The notes under the pieces: generated by a model
The model's database searches: none
What the model saw: the letters and a program-made list of their open reading frames with translations, nothing else
What the model was told of the DNA's origin: nothing
DNA from: Fibrobacter sp.
GTDB lineage: Bacteria > Fibrobacterota > Fibrobacteria > Fibrobacterales > Fibrobacteraceae
Direction: 5' to 3'
DNA: 64,000 nucleotides
NCBI GenBank assembly: GCA_017649565.1
Contig: JAGCGO010000030.1
Span: 1-64,000, forward strand
Shown here: one piece after another, positions 42,792 to 53,031 of the stretch
Numbering within the stretch: position 1 is the stretch's first letter
Layout of the letters: every line of letters begins with the position of its first letter
Program-made: the position numbers and the translations under genes

Positions 42792-44201
42792 CTAGAATTT
42801 ACGCTTGTAGAAAAGGTACTGGGCTCCCAGTATCAACATTGTCGCGACGTAGATGGCGATCTTATGCCACATTTCCAGCTGGACTCCATCGCTGTTGACG
42901 AAGATGTATAGCGAGATGAGCGCGATAATCCATGCGAATTCCACCCACAGCTTGCGAGAGTAGGGCTGCATCTTGCGCCTGAACAGGTAGACGTTGTAGC
43001 AGATGGCAGACGCCAGACCGTAAATGAACATGGAAAGCGCTGCACCGACCAGCTCGAACGGCGGAATCAGCAGGAAGCCGAACAGTAGTGAAAGTGCCAG
43101 GGCAAGCAGGCTCACCTTCAGGTTGACGATACTCTTGCCGATGCCGTCGATAATCGTGTTGACCATTCCGAAGAATGTCGCGATGAGTTGGAAAAAGAGG
43201 AGGATGCCGAGAGCCTTGGGCTGCATTATGAAGCTTTTGCCTGCAATGGACATTATTTCTGCAGGGAAAAGGACGATGAAGAACCCGATGACGATTTGGA
43301 TCATGGTGGCCATCGAAACGCAGTAGGAATAGACCGGCTTGATGTCTGTCTTGAGCCGTTCCTCGTTCATTTCGGAGACGACAGGAATCAGGATGGGGTT
43401 GAACCCGTTTCGAATGGTCTGTAGGCCGTTTGCGAGGGTGGTCATCAGGGCGTAAACGCCGGCCGCTTCTGCTCCAAGGAAGAACAGCACCATCCACAGG
43501 GTGGATCGCATCAGCAGGTTTCCGGTAAGTACGTTGAAGCCGATCGGCAGGGAGTAAAGTACCAGTTCCTTTTCGATGCGCTTCTTGGGAATCAGCGGCA
43601 TGTCCTTGAACTGGGAACGAATGACCAGGGAGTGCATGATAAAGCCTCCCGCCTGGCCAAGCAACAAGCCGAAGGGGAGCGCGTGGGGAACTCCGCAGAG
43701 ATGCAGGATGATCGATGCTCCTGGTGAAAGCACTGCTACGAGGAAATCGTTGATCAGGATAGCGAACCAAGGCTTGCGATTGCCTTCGGAGGAATTGCTT
43801 AGGACGAACGTGCCGGAGTAGAATACCAGGGAAAGAGCGTAGTAGGGAAGTTCGTCAGAGACGAAATCGGTAAAGGATCCGGCAAAAATGGCGACGGTTA
43901 TGAACAGGGAAATGGCAATCGTTACCCAGAACGATTCCATGATGCCCTGATGGGGCGGACGGTTGTGGAGCTTGTTCTGGGGTAGGTACCAGTGGAGACC
44001 CCTGTCCAGGCCGATAGTTGATGCTCTTGAAATTGTGAGCAGCAAGGCTTGCGTAGAAACGAAGATGCCGAACTCGTTGGCGCCGAAGATTCGCGCGAGC
44101 AATACGGTCAGCAGGGGGCCGCAAATTTTAAGGATGGTGCCGAGGATGTTGAACAGGGCTCCCTTCTTTAAAAACTTGCTGTCTGTCTCAAGATTGTTCA
44201 T
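42792..44201 (-). CDS. Polysaccharide flippase of the MOP/Wzx type
   Basis: The 469-residue protein has about 12-14 membrane helices, starting with FLKKGALFNILGTILKICGPLLTVLLARIFGANEFGIF, the common first segment of Wzx-like flippases. It should move lipid-linked glycans across the inner membrane. It is the third gene on a minus-strand unit after two LtaS-like genes, with a 31-base gap. TATTTT ends eight bases before the start, so an internal promoter is possible. The last helices are followed by a short basic tail (YKRKF). Confidence 0.9.
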   Translation of the reverse strand: MNNLETDSKFLKKGALFNILGTILKICGPLLTVLLARIFGANEFGIFVSTQALLLTISRASTIGLDRGLHWYLPQNKLHNRPPHQGIMESFWVTIAISLFITVAIFAGSFTDFVSDELPYYALSLVFYSGTFVLSNSSEGNRKPWFAILINDFLVAVLSPGASIILHLCGVPHALPFGLLLGQAGGFIMHSLVIRSQFKDMPLIPKKRIEKELVLYSLPIGFNVLTGNLLMRSTLWMVLFFLGAEAAGVYALMTTLANGLQTIRNGFNPILIPVVSEMNEERLKTDIKPVYSYCVSMATMIQIVIGFFIVLFPAEIMSIAGKSFIMQPKALGILLFFQLIATFFGMVNTIIDGIGKSIVNLKVSLLALALSLLFGFLLIPPFELVGAALSMFIYGLASAICYNVYLFRRKMQPYSRKLWVEFAWIIALISLYIFVNSDGVQLEMWHKIAIYVATMLILGAQYLFYKRKF

Positions 44202-44232
44202 GGCCTAAAAAATAGAAAATAATGCAGAACGG

Positions 44233-46194
44233 CTAATTGTCTTTTTCTTTAGACGGCATGAGCTTGTTTTTGTATATGATGTATTGCCATGCATCGGAAA
44301 CAGCGCGCATGGTCTTTGTTGCTTCTTCCAAAGCCTCGGCCGGAATGTCAATAGGCGAAGCCTGCGTAAATCCGTTGACCCGTTGTGTCGTGTCCCAGGT
44401 GGGTTCCAGGTACGATTTTAGCGCAATAGCCTGGTTGTCCCCTTTTATGGGCGAGATATAATAGGTCATGGAGTCCCTCCACATACCCATGTCGCCATAT
44501 TCAAACGAATACACCGGGGGGAATTTTTCTTCGGAAAGATTGTCTCTTATGCTGAGCAGATCAATCCCCATAAAATGGTTCGATACATCTAGGTTGAGAT
44601 AGCCTAGGATGGAAGGGGCGATGTCGCTTTGTGAAACCTGCTGGGGAACTATCTGGGGCTTTATGTTCTGCCCTTTAAACAGGAGAGATATCCACGAGCG
44701 TCCATCGTTGATTTTCCCGAACTTTTCTGCTAATGGAGCCTGCTTGCCAGTAGGGTATGAGTGGTCTCCCGTTAATACGAACAGGGTGTTGTTTGCCCTT
44801 GGACTGTTCTCGATGGCATTTAAGATGATGCCGAGCGCACTGTCCATATAGGCTGTAGCCCGCATATAGGCGACGGCCGGGTCGTCTGGAGTGGGGCCCA
44901 TGTCTTTGGGCAGGTTGAAGGGAACGTGCATGCTACGGCTCATCCAGTGATAGAACAGGGGCTTGTCTTCGGGGCGGTTTTTTAGGTGCTCGGCGAACCG
45001 GTTGGCGAGGGTGACATCGTTGCTGTTGTCGATGTATTCGACTTGATCAAACCATTGCTTGAACCAGACTTCTTCATTGGCGAATCGCGGGTCCGTACCC
45101 ATCAGGACTTCGGTGTAGTAACCTGCCTCGCGTAAAATCTCGGGTAGGGACCTCATCCGCGTATTGGGATAGTTGTTCAGGAAGACGACATGGGGATGGC
45201 TCAGGATGCCTTCCATGATTCCGAGGAGCCCTTCGATAGACGGGGCGCCTACACTGTGCGTGTTGGGGAAGTAAAGACCTTCGAGAGCAAGTTTGCACAA
45301 ATGGGGGAATGTCTTGCAATTGGACCCGATGCGCATGTCGGTTGTCCATCCACGAAGGCTTTCGATAGTGAACAGGATGATATCCGGTTTTTCGTCAAGA
45401 TTTTTTTGTCTGAAGGCTTCAAGAGATTCCGACTCGTTGTCCGCTTTTTTCCAGAAGGGATATTCTGCATCTGGGTTTCCGCCGAGTGCAACGACGCCTT
45501 CGCTGTAGTTGTCCGGAACATGCATTGTTTCGATGGAGTTGATGAGTTCGCTTATGAATGTATAAGCGACGGGCTTGATGCGAACCTGCCGACGTGGTAG
45601 GGGATGATACCACCAAAACGATGTACAGCCGATTGCGAATAAAAGGAATGAGATTCCGAAAATGGTAAACTGTTTTTTCGTTATGGGCTTTTGCGAAATC
45701 TTTTTTAGGTCGGCTTTGTAGGTGAACGTGATAAGGATGATGCTGAAGAATATAATGATACTTATGGTCAATATAAAATGGAGCATATCACCGGAAAATA
45801 CATCCCATGCGATGGATGCGTCGGTGAACGCGGAGATGTAGACGCTTATGAAGGATGGCGTGAACTTTTGGAACATCCATCGCTGGACTTCGTCGTCTAT
45901 GCCGGATGTTAGAAGGTATAGGCCTCCCACGGTAGAGATCAAGATCTTTAGGATGGGTTGGCATTTGCCGTGGACAAAGAATGAGGCCAGCATAAAGCAG
46001 GTCGTCAGAGCCATGACAACTCCTGTTTCTACATAAATGGAGTGCCATAGGAACTTGTGGATGTTTTCTACGACGGGCCCACCAAAGGGGTTTTCAAAAA
46101 GATATAGAGAACAAAGGAGTGAAATACGTCCGAGAATTAAAATAGCTGAAATGGCAATCCAATAATATGGATCGCCTGAAATTTTTTTTATCAT
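44233..46194 (-). CDS. LtaS-type sulfatase-fold membrane enzyme 1
   Basis: The 653-residue protein has about five N-terminal membrane helices (to residue ~205) and a large periplasmic alkaline-phosphatase-fold domain. Metal and catalytic motifs are visible: PDIILFTIESLRG, the nucleophile segment SVGAPSIEGLLGIMEG (G-x-P-S) and VLTGDHSYP. LtaS-family enzymes transfer glycerol phosphate, phosphoethanolamine or related groups to surface glycans or lipids. The nucleophile position holds Ser instead of the usual Thr. It is a close tandem paralogue of the next gene upstream, 15 bases away, and precedes a flippase. The donor is not known. Confidence 0.87.
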   Translation of the reverse strand: MIKKISGDPYYWIAISAILILGRISLLCSLYLFENPFGGPVVENIHKFLWHSIYVETGVVMALTTCFMLASFFVHGKCQPILKILISTVGGLYLLTSGIDDEVQRWMFQKFTPSFISVYISAFTDASIAWDVFSGDMLHFILTISIIIFFSIILITFTYKADLKKISQKPITKKQFTIFGISFLLFAIGCTSFWWYHPLPRRQVRIKPVAYTFISELINSIETMHVPDNYSEGVVALGGNPDAEYPFWKKADNESESLEAFRQKNLDEKPDIILFTIESLRGWTTDMRIGSNCKTFPHLCKLALEGLYFPNTHSVGAPSIEGLLGIMEGILSHPHVVFLNNYPNTRMRSLPEILREAGYYTEVLMGTDPRFANEEVWFKQWFDQVEYIDNSNDVTLANRFAEHLKNRPEDKPLFYHWMSRSMHVPFNLPKDMGPTPDDPAVAYMRATAYMDSALGIILNAIENSPRANNTLFVLTGDHSYPTGKQAPLAEKFGKINDGRSWISLLFKGQNIKPQIVPQQVSQSDIAPSILGYLNLDVSNHFMGIDLLSIRDNLSEEKFPPVYSFEYGDMGMWRDSMTYYISPIKGDNQAIALKSYLEPTWDTTQRVNGFTQASPIDIPAEALEEATKTMRAVSDAWQYIIYKNKLMPSKEKDN

Positions 46195-46209
46195 GGTCCA
46201 GAATGTGTT

Positions 46210-48141
46210 TTATCGTTGAGGCACTAGCTTGTTCCTGTATATGATGTATTTCCAGGAATTTGATATGGCTCGCATTGTGGCTGTTGTCTTAAGAAGAACG
46301 TCCCGGTTTATTTCGGTTGGCTTTTCGTGAACATAGCCTTCAACGGGCCTTGTCGTGTCCCAAGTCGGTTTATGGTCTTTTGTTAGTACGATTGCCGGAT
46401 CTTTGCCTTCGACATTCGGGAGAAGGAACGTGAGGGAATCGTTACGGAGTCCCATGTCTCCTGAACGGAAGGAATAGACGGGTGGAAGTTCCATGGTGCA
46501 GGTTGAATCCTTGCATTGAAGCAGATTCGTCCCCATAAAGTGGTTCGATACGTCCAGGTCAAGATAACCGATGATGGACGGTGCAATATCTCCCTGCGAA
46601 ACGGGGCGCGTGTCAATGCGGGGGTCTATGCCGGGTCCAGCAAACAGGAGCGAAACCCAGGTGAACGCATCCGATGCCTGGCCGACTTTTTCTGCGGCTG
46701 TCACCTGCTTGCTGTTCGGCAGGGAATGGTCTCCGGTCAAGATGAACAAGGTGTTGTTTGCTCTCGGGCCCTTGGCGACTTCGTCCATGATGATGCCGAG
46801 CGAACTGTCCATATAGGCGACGGCGCGTAGGTAGGCATCGTCAAGATCGTCGGGCTTTGGACCCATGTCTTCGGGCAGATCAAAGGGAATGTGCATGCTG
46901 CAACTCATCCAATGATAGAACAGCGGCTTGTCTTTTGGACGGGTGTTGTAGTGCTCGATAAAACGGTGCGCCATGGCGACATCGCTGTGATTCTCGGGCT
47001 TGTATTCCACATAGTCAAACCACTGCTGGAACCATACCATCCCATTGTCAAAATAGGGGTCCGATCCGATAAGGACTTCGGTGTGGTAGCCCGCATCCCT
47101 AAGAATTTCGGATATCGAACGCATCCGTGTGTTGGGATAGCTGTTCAGGAGAACATGGTGGGGCAGGCTTAGAACGCCTTCCATGATTCCGAGCAATCCT
47201 TCGATAGAAGGTGAACCGACACTGTAGGCGTAGGGGAAGTACAGACTGTTCTTTACCAATTTGCAGAAGTTGGGAGCGCGGTTGCAGTTTTCTTCGACGC
47301 GCATGTCGTTTGTCCAGCCGCGCAAGCTTTCGATGGTAAACAGGATAATGTCCGGTTTTTCGTCGATGTTTTTTTCCTGGAATGCTTTTAGCGAGGCCGC
47401 TTCGTTCTTGGCTTCTTTCCAGAAGGGATATTCCTGGTCGGGATTTCCGCGGAGGGCCACGATGCCTTCGCGATAGTCGGCAGGAGGGTTCCTTGTCTTG
47501 AGAATTTCAAGGAGGTTGTCGGTGAAGCTGTAGACGACTGGCTTGATGCGCACTTGCCTGCGCGATACGGGATTGTACCACCAGAAGGACGTACAGCCGG
47601 CCACGGCGAGAATGAACATGATTCCCAAAAGGATGCAGTTCTTCTTGAAGGGACGCTTCCAGCATTGGGACAGGTCCATCTTGTATGTGTAAAACGCGAT
47701 GCCTACGGTAAAGGCGACGACAATTCCTACCGTGAGTATGAAATGGAACGCGTCGCCCCAGAAAATATTTGAAGCGAGTTCGGTGTCCGTAAAGGCGAGA
47801 ATGTACGTATTGATAAATGAGAACGAAAGCTTTTGGCTCATCCAGCGCATGATTTCGTCGTCGGTGCCGCTGAGGATGAGGTAAATTGCCGCGATGATAA
47901 CCGAGACGACTTTTAGGATCTTTACGCCCTTGCCGTGAACAAATCGCGAGATGGCGTAAAAGAGAAATGCGATGGACATGCAGACGCCCGCTTCCACATA
48001 GAGCGTGTGCCAGATGAACTTGTCGATTCGGTCAACGAACACTCCACCAAATGGAGTCTTTAAAAAATATAAGGAGCAAAGAAGACTGAATCTCCCAAGA
48101 GTGAGTAATAGTGCAAAGAAAAGCCAGTAGAAACGATGCAT
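46210..48141 (-). CDS. LtaS-type sulfatase-fold membrane enzyme 2
   Basis: The 643-residue protein is a tandem paralogue of the preceding entry, with long identical stretches (for example PSIEGLLGIMEG and SRRQVRIKPVVYSF against RRQVRIKPVAYTF). Membrane helices fill the first 200 residues. The catalytic motifs are DIILFTIESLRG, SVGSPSIEGLL and LTGDHSLP. It is the first gene of the minus-strand unit. Sequence differences are greatest in the N-terminal helices and in the segment around 505-540, which could change the substrate. The start has a weak AAGAGA upstream. Confidence 0.87.
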   Translation of the reverse strand: MHRFYWLFFALLLTLGRFSLLCSLYFLKTPFGGVFVDRIDKFIWHTLYVEAGVCMSIAFLFYAISRFVHGKGVKILKVVSVIIAAIYLILSGTDDEIMRWMSQKLSFSFINTYILAFTDTELASNIFWGDAFHFILTVGIVVAFTVGIAFYTYKMDLSQCWKRPFKKNCILLGIMFILAVAGCTSFWWYNPVSRRQVRIKPVVYSFTDNLLEILKTRNPPADYREGIVALRGNPDQEYPFWKEAKNEAASLKAFQEKNIDEKPDIILFTIESLRGWTNDMRVEENCNRAPNFCKLVKNSLYFPYAYSVGSPSIEGLLGIMEGVLSLPHHVLLNSYPNTRMRSISEILRDAGYHTEVLIGSDPYFDNGMVWFQQWFDYVEYKPENHSDVAMAHRFIEHYNTRPKDKPLFYHWMSCSMHIPFDLPEDMGPKPDDLDDAYLRAVAYMDSSLGIIMDEVAKGPRANNTLFILTGDHSLPNSKQVTAAEKVGQASDAFTWVSLLFAGPGIDPRIDTRPVSQGDIAPSIIGYLDLDVSNHFMGTNLLQCKDSTCTMELPPVYSFRSGDMGLRNDSLTFLLPNVEGKDPAIVLTKDHKPTWDTTRPVEGYVHEKPTEINRDVLLKTTATMRAISNSWKYIIYRNKLVPQR

Positions 48142-48246
48142 GGAATAGATCTCTTTTCGGTTATTGCAAAAATAGAAATTTTTATTGTTTAATTCAATTT
48201 CTTTTTTTTTGAATCTGTTTAAGAAATTCCCTTTTTAAAAAAAAGT

Positions 48247-48252
48247 TATATT
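48247..48252 (+). promoter_or_regulatory. -10 box for the third LtaS-like gene
   Basis: TATATT ends exactly seven bases before the ATG at 48259. An earlier in-frame ATG at 48253 touches the box itself, which makes it unlikely as the start. Confidence 0.5.
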
Positions 48253-48258
48253 ATGCTT

Positions 48259-50310
48259 ATGAAAAATGATGCAATGAATCGGTTGCTTGAATCGTGCCGC
48301 ATTTTAGCCCAAAAAATTAATTGGTCTGTACTCAGATCGAAAAATCCCTTTGTGTGGATCGTTGCTGTTGCCCTTGTGCTCCAGATATTGATGCTGGTGC
48401 TCTTTTATAGTCTGCCCGATCCGCTGGGCCTTTCGCTCACCGAAATGTTCGAAGGGAAGATTATCTGGCAGGTGTTCATGGCCTTCGGAGCCATTCTCGT
48501 GATGGGGGCGCTGTTCGCCTTTGCCCGCGCTCCCCGCGCCTTGGCCATCTTTTACGCGTTCTACTTTTTTGTCGCCGTCGTGGATTATGACCTGTTCCGC
48601 TTTTCTCATCAGCGCCTTTCGTACTCGTTCCTCCGCACGTATTTCCACATTTCGAACATTACCGATGCGACGACAGTTTCCACATTGGGCGGTGACCTTT
48701 TGGGGACTGTGCTTTGGGTTGTTATCGTGCTTGTTGGCTTTGCGGGTGCCGCCGCTTTCGTGACCGTCTATACGATACGCCTTCGCAGGATGCGTGCCGC
48801 ACTCGGGGGTGTCCAGGTGGAGCCCTGCAAACATTCAAAAAAGCTTCCGGTGACAATGCTCGTTGTCGGCCTCGCTCTTTCCGTGACGCCCTTGGTGCTT
48901 TTCTTGACAGGAGCGAGGGGCTGGATCGAGGTCCCGCTGGTCCATTTCAAGATTGAAAAACGCTTTACGCTCGGGAAGCATACGCTCACGGCTCCGGTTC
49001 TCCATATTGCTGCGGTGGAAACATTCGAGTTCATCCACGACAATACAAAGATTACGGACGACCTGATTGACGACCTGAATTCCTTCTTGCCTGCGGACTT
49101 TGTGGCTAGTCGCCCTGACTTGGCTGCATACCCGACATACCGTGGAGCGCCTACGCACGAGTACAAGGCAAAAAAGCGCTACAACATTGTGTTCATTATG
49201 GGGGAATCTTTTAAGGGTCGCTTCTTCAACAAGATGCTCGAAGGCGATACCGCTCTTGCCCCGAACATATGGAAATTGGCAAGCGGCGGTTACTTTGCCA
49301 AGGATTCCTCCGGCAACTCGCTTGGTGGCGGGCTTTGGTTCAAGAATGCGTTTAGCGGCGGATACCCGACGGTGCGCGGGACCATGGCGACCTACATGGG
49401 GTTCCCCTCGCACCCGAACCGTGACGTGCCCAGCTTCTATGCGGCCAACAAGTTCAAGGGCTTCCCGGAATTCCTGACGGACTATCACAGGTCCTACATG
49501 ACGGTCTCAAATCCGATTTTCGACCATACGCTGCCTTTCGTGGAAAAGTTCTTTGGCAAGAACTGGTATTTGCCCGAAGAGGAACAGATCGAAGGCTCTG
49601 CGGACAGTCTCGGCGTAAATGCGGCCATCAAGGCGCTTGCCGAGAAGCCGGTGGACAGACCGTGGCTGCTTTCTTTCAATACGATTGCTTCGCACATTCC
49701 TTTCTATAACTACCCTCTGCAATTTGCCGAACAGCCCGACGATGCCGTGGTGCGTTACCGCAATGCAGTCCGCTATACCGATACGCAACTGGGACGCTTT
49801 TTCGATGAACTGTCCAAGCGTCCCGACTTCGAGAATACGGTCGTGATTATCCTGGGCGACCACGACACTCCCGTGGATTCCATTGACTACAAGGTGCCGC
49901 AGCCGCTCGGCGTTTCCACGACGCAAATCTTTATCGGCCTGTTCTCGCCGGATACCGCCCTGTTCAATGGCCTTACGGTCCGCGAAGATGTCGCATCGCA
50001 GCTGGACTTGGGCCCCACCGTGTTCGACTTGGCCGGAGTCCGCGAGCCCAACCATTTCTGGGGTTACGACTTGCTTGTCCAGGAACGTCCGGCTGCCCAG
50101 CCGTCGGTGTTCTTCTCGCAGAATTCCTATTACCTCGGGTTCCGCGACCACGTGTTGGTGGGTGGCCTCGAGAACGAGGAAGTGTATAGCGGGGTCGATG
50201 GCGTCTTTACGCAGGTGCAGGATTCCCTCTCGCTCGGCTGGAAAAAGAAGGCCGTGGGGACTGCGAAGGCCTTGCGTTCCGTTCTCCGCAACGACATCAT
50301 GATGCCGTAA
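48259..50310 (+). CDS. LtaS-type sulfatase-fold membrane enzyme 3
   Basis: The 683-residue protein has membrane helices up to about residue 230 and then a catalytic domain. The motifs are YNIVFIMGESFKGRFFN, AFSGGYPTVRGTMATYMG (nucleophile Thr in G-x-P-T) and VVIILGDHDTP. It differs clearly from the two paralogues on the other strand, with an extra loop (VFSGGYPT region preceded by SSGNSLGGGLWFKN). The chosen start is the ATG placed seven bases after a -10 box, without a Shine-Dalgarno. It is divergent from the pair and may act on a different acceptor. The role is inferred from family. Confidence 0.85.
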   Translation: MKNDAMNRLLESCRILAQKINWSVLRSKNPFVWIVAVALVLQILMLVLFYSLPDPLGLSLTEMFEGKIIWQVFMAFGAILVMGALFAFARAPRALAIFYAFYFFVAVVDYDLFRFSHQRLSYSFLRTYFHISNITDATTVSTLGGDLLGTVLWVVIVLVGFAGAAAFVTVYTIRLRRMRAALGGVQVEPCKHSKKLPVTMLVVGLALSVTPLVLFLTGARGWIEVPLVHFKIEKRFTLGKHTLTAPVLHIAAVETFEFIHDNTKITDDLIDDLNSFLPADFVASRPDLAAYPTYRGAPTHEYKAKKRYNIVFIMGESFKGRFFNKMLEGDTALAPNIWKLASGGYFAKDSSGNSLGGGLWFKNAFSGGYPTVRGTMATYMGFPSHPNRDVPSFYAANKFKGFPEFLTDYHRSYMTVSNPIFDHTLPFVEKFFGKNWYLPEEEQIEGSADSLGVNAAIKALAEKPVDRPWLLSFNTIASHIPFYNYPLQFAEQPDDAVVRYRNAVRYTDTQLGRFFDELSKRPDFENTVVIILGDHDTPVDSIDYKVPQPLGVSTTQIFIGLFSPDTALFNGLTVREDVASQLDLGPTVFDLAGVREPNHFWGYDLLVQERPAAQPSVFFSQNSYYLGFRDHVLVGGLENEEVYSGVDGVFTQVQDSLSLGWKKKAVGTAKALRSVLRNDIMMP

Positions 50311-50385
50311 TTCCCTTCGTCGTTCATAATGGGCGGAATATCAAGAAGTTGCTGATGTGGCGGTACGAAGGGGCCCACAATTTTT

Positions 50386-50391
50386 TATATT
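50386..50391 (+). promoter_or_regulatory. -10 box for the RND gene
   Basis: TATATT ends exactly seven bases before the ATG at 50398, in a T-rich stretch. No Shine-Dalgarno is found. The inverted repeat CCCTTCGT / ACGAAGGG spans 50313-50372 upstream, with unknown meaning. Confidence 0.45.
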
Positions 50392-50397
50392 GCTGTC

Positions 50398-53031
50398 ATG
50401 GCAAATAAGAAATCCCCGATTGAACGTTTTTCGAATTGGTATATCCCTTTAATTTGTAAACACCAGTACAAGGCGCTCGCCTTTTATCTGGTCCTGGCGT
50501 TGCTTTTCGCCGTTCCCATCCTATTCAAGCCGGGGCTCAAGCTCGATGCCGACCTTTCTCACCTGCTCCCGGAAAATACGCCCAGCGTGAAGGCGCTGGA
50601 GGAATCCTATCAGCGATTCGGTTCCACGGACAAGTTCATGATAGCCATCCAGAGCGAAGATATGAATCTGGTGGTGGCGTTGCAGGATTCCATTGCTGAT
50701 TACATTCACCAGAATTGGCAGGGCGATTTCGTTTCGACGCAGGTGGATAACGAGAACCAGTTCTTCAAGGACAATGCGCTCCTTTATTTGCCGGTCAAGC
50801 ATCTCGAGAATATCCGCGACAATCTCGAAGACCTGCAGCTTGAAATCGGCCGCAAGAACGGCCCGCTGGTTGTCGACCTGCTGGGGGATGCTGCGGATTC
50901 GACGTCTTCGGCTGATTCGTCTACCTCGGGAAAGAAGGAACGCGTGTGGTTCGATTCGAACCTGCCGCAGGAACTCGGCCTTCCCGACGAGGCGGTGAGT
51001 GCCTTTGATGCATTCTTCAAGAAGGGCAATTCCGATTCTTCCCTCGTGACGCAGGACGAAGCGAAAAAGCTCAGTGACGAAGACGAATGGAACCCGAAAT
51101 CGACAATTCCGTCGGCACTCAGGAACCGTCTGATCGGCTCGCCGCGTCCCGACAGTACCGGAAAGATTCTCTACAACGGCGTGGTGAACGCGAAACTCAT
51201 CAAGCCTTCGACGGACTACGAGTTCGTGACGCATATCCTGGCCCGCACCGATTCCCTGCTTGCCTATTTCAGCAGCAAGACCTATCCGGTGCCGACCCGC
51301 TTCACGGTCGAAGGCACCTACGAAGGCCTCAAGGAAGTGGACGAGGTGGCCAACGATTCCATCTTCTCGTTCGCCATCAGCCTCGTGCTGATCATATTCC
51401 TCACGATATTCTTCTTCAGGAGCGTGAAGGGCCCGATTCTCGTGGTGTCCTCGGTGCTCTACGCCTGCCTCCCGACGCTTGCGTTTACGGCGCTTTTCTA
51501 TGGAAAGCTGAACCCGTTCACGGTGTTTGTCGCCTCCATCATCCTGGGTATCGGTATCGACTATTCCATCCATATCCTGGGCACGTCGCAGAAGTTGATG
51601 CACAAGTATGCAACGCTGGAAGAGGTCCTCGAGGCTGCCCAGCGGAAGATGCTCAAGCCGTTCATCCTCGCTAGCTTTACGACGATTGCCGCGTTCCTCA
51701 CGCTCCTTGCCGCGCATTTCCGCGGTTTCTACGAGTTCGGCGTGGTGGCATCGAGCGGCGTGCTGTTCAGTATGCTCACTTCGGTGCTGTTCCTCCCGGT
51801 TCTCGTGAAGTGCATGGGTGGCATCCCGAAGGCCCCGGACAATACGCTGTTGCCCAAGTCCTGGGACGAGGCGAAGATTCTCAGGTTCTTCAAGTATGTG
51901 GCTTTTGCTGGCTTTGCGCTGGGTGCTGTCTCGCTGTGGTTCGCGCAGGACGTGGACTTCGAGCATAACTTGCGCAACCTGCGCCGTGTTTCGACCAACA
52001 CGAAGGTGGCCTCCAACAAGATTTCGACCAAGGTGACCCGCGCGACGGGCAAGGCCGTGACATCGACTCCGGCTGCCGTGATGGGTTCCAAGCCAGAACA
52101 GCTCGACAAACTTTACGACACCTTGATGGTCCGCCTGCACGTAGAACACGATTCTACCCTCGGGAGCTTCCTCACGCTCAAGAGTTTCGTGCCGCCGCAG
52201 GATTCCCAGAAGCAGCGCCTCGAGGTTATCGAGGAAATTCGCGACCTGGCCGAAGCCCGCGTCTTTGACCGTGCCGAAGGCGAAGATTCCGTGAACGTCG
52301 CGAACCTCCGCAAGCTCTCCGCTGTCGAGGAAACCTTCACTGCCGAAGATGTTCCCAGCTGGACACTGGACCTGCTGCGTGAAAAGGACGGCAGCTACGG
52401 CAAGATCGGCTTTATCTACGGTGACTTCCCGAGCTGGGATGCGAAGGCCCTGCACCGCTTCCAGGAACGCTACGGTCACTGGAACTTTGACGGCGAGGAA
52501 CTGCGCACCTTCTCGTCGCAGTTCATCCTCTCCGACGTGATCGATTCCGTCAAGAAGGACAGCTTCAGGCTCGCACTCGTGATCATCCTCGTGATTTTCG
52601 GAACGCTCGTGATTTCGTTCCGCAAGCCCAAACTCTTCCTTGCCGGCTGCATCTCGTTTGGCATGGGTACGCTTCTGACGCTTGGACTCCTCGGCTTCCT
52701 TACCGACATGTTCGAGTTCGGGAAAATCAGCATCTACAACGTGATCGTGATCCCGATGGCTCTCGGTATCGGCATCGATGCCACCATCCACATGATCACC
52801 TCCTGGATGAGCGACAAGAACCTGACCCTGCGCCAGTTGATGGATACCACCGGCCGCAACGTGATGGCCAGTTCCACAACGACCATCGCGGGCTTTGTCG
52901 GGTTCCTCTTCACGACGCACCGCGGCCTCAAGGGCATCGGCGACCTCGCATGCATCAGCATCGCGATGTTCCTCATCACGAGTATCGTGTTCTGCATGTT
53001 CTTGTGTGGAAGTTGGCTAAAAAAGAAATAG
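50398..53031 (+). CDS. RND/MMPL-superfamily exporter (HpnN-like)
   Basis: The 877-residue protein has the two-half layout of MMPL/HpnN-type transporters. A first span lies at about 25-48, a large periplasmic loop follows (about 50-310), then five spans (about 318-480, starting SIFSFAISLVLIIFLTIFFF) that end in SMLTSVLFLPVLVKC. A second large loop (about 520-715) and a second set of spans (about 720-872) complete it. Motifs ILGIGIDYSIHILG and ALGIGIDATIHMIT, each with the central Asp, sit in the two sterol-sensing-like halves. It probably exports a lipid or lipid-linked compound. Only genes for envelope glycans are nearby. The start appears leaderless. Confidence 0.88.
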   Translation: MANKKSPIERFSNWYIPLICKHQYKALAFYLVLALLFAVPILFKPGLKLDADLSHLLPENTPSVKALEESYQRFGSTDKFMIAIQSEDMNLVVALQDSIADYIHQNWQGDFVSTQVDNENQFFKDNALLYLPVKHLENIRDNLEDLQLEIGRKNGPLVVDLLGDAADSTSSADSSTSGKKERVWFDSNLPQELGLPDEAVSAFDAFFKKGNSDSSLVTQDEAKKLSDEDEWNPKSTIPSALRNRLIGSPRPDSTGKILYNGVVNAKLIKPSTDYEFVTHILARTDSLLAYFSSKTYPVPTRFTVEGTYEGLKEVDEVANDSIFSFAISLVLIIFLTIFFFRSVKGPILVVSSVLYACLPTLAFTALFYGKLNPFTVFVASIILGIGIDYSIHILGTSQKLMHKYATLEEVLEAAQRKMLKPFILASFTTIAAFLTLLAAHFRGFYEFGVVASSGVLFSMLTSVLFLPVLVKCMGGIPKAPDNTLLPKSWDEAKILRFFKYVAFAGFALGAVSLWFAQDVDFEHNLRNLRRVSTNTKVASNKISTKVTRATGKAVTSTPAAVMGSKPEQLDKLYDTLMVRLHVEHDSTLGSFLTLKSFVPPQDSQKQRLEVIEEIRDLAEARVFDRAEGEDSVNVANLRKLSAVEETFTAEDVPSWTLDLLREKDGSYGKIGFIYGDFPSWDAKALHRFQERYGHWNFDGEELRTFSSQFILSDVIDSVKKDSFRLALVIILVIFGTLVISFRKPKLFLAGCISFGMGTLLTLGLLGFLTDMFEFGKISIYNVIVIPMALGIGIDATIHMITSWMSDKNLTLRQLMDTTGRNVMASSTTTIAGFVGFLFTTHRGLKGIGDLACISIAMFLITSIVFCMFLCGSWLKKK

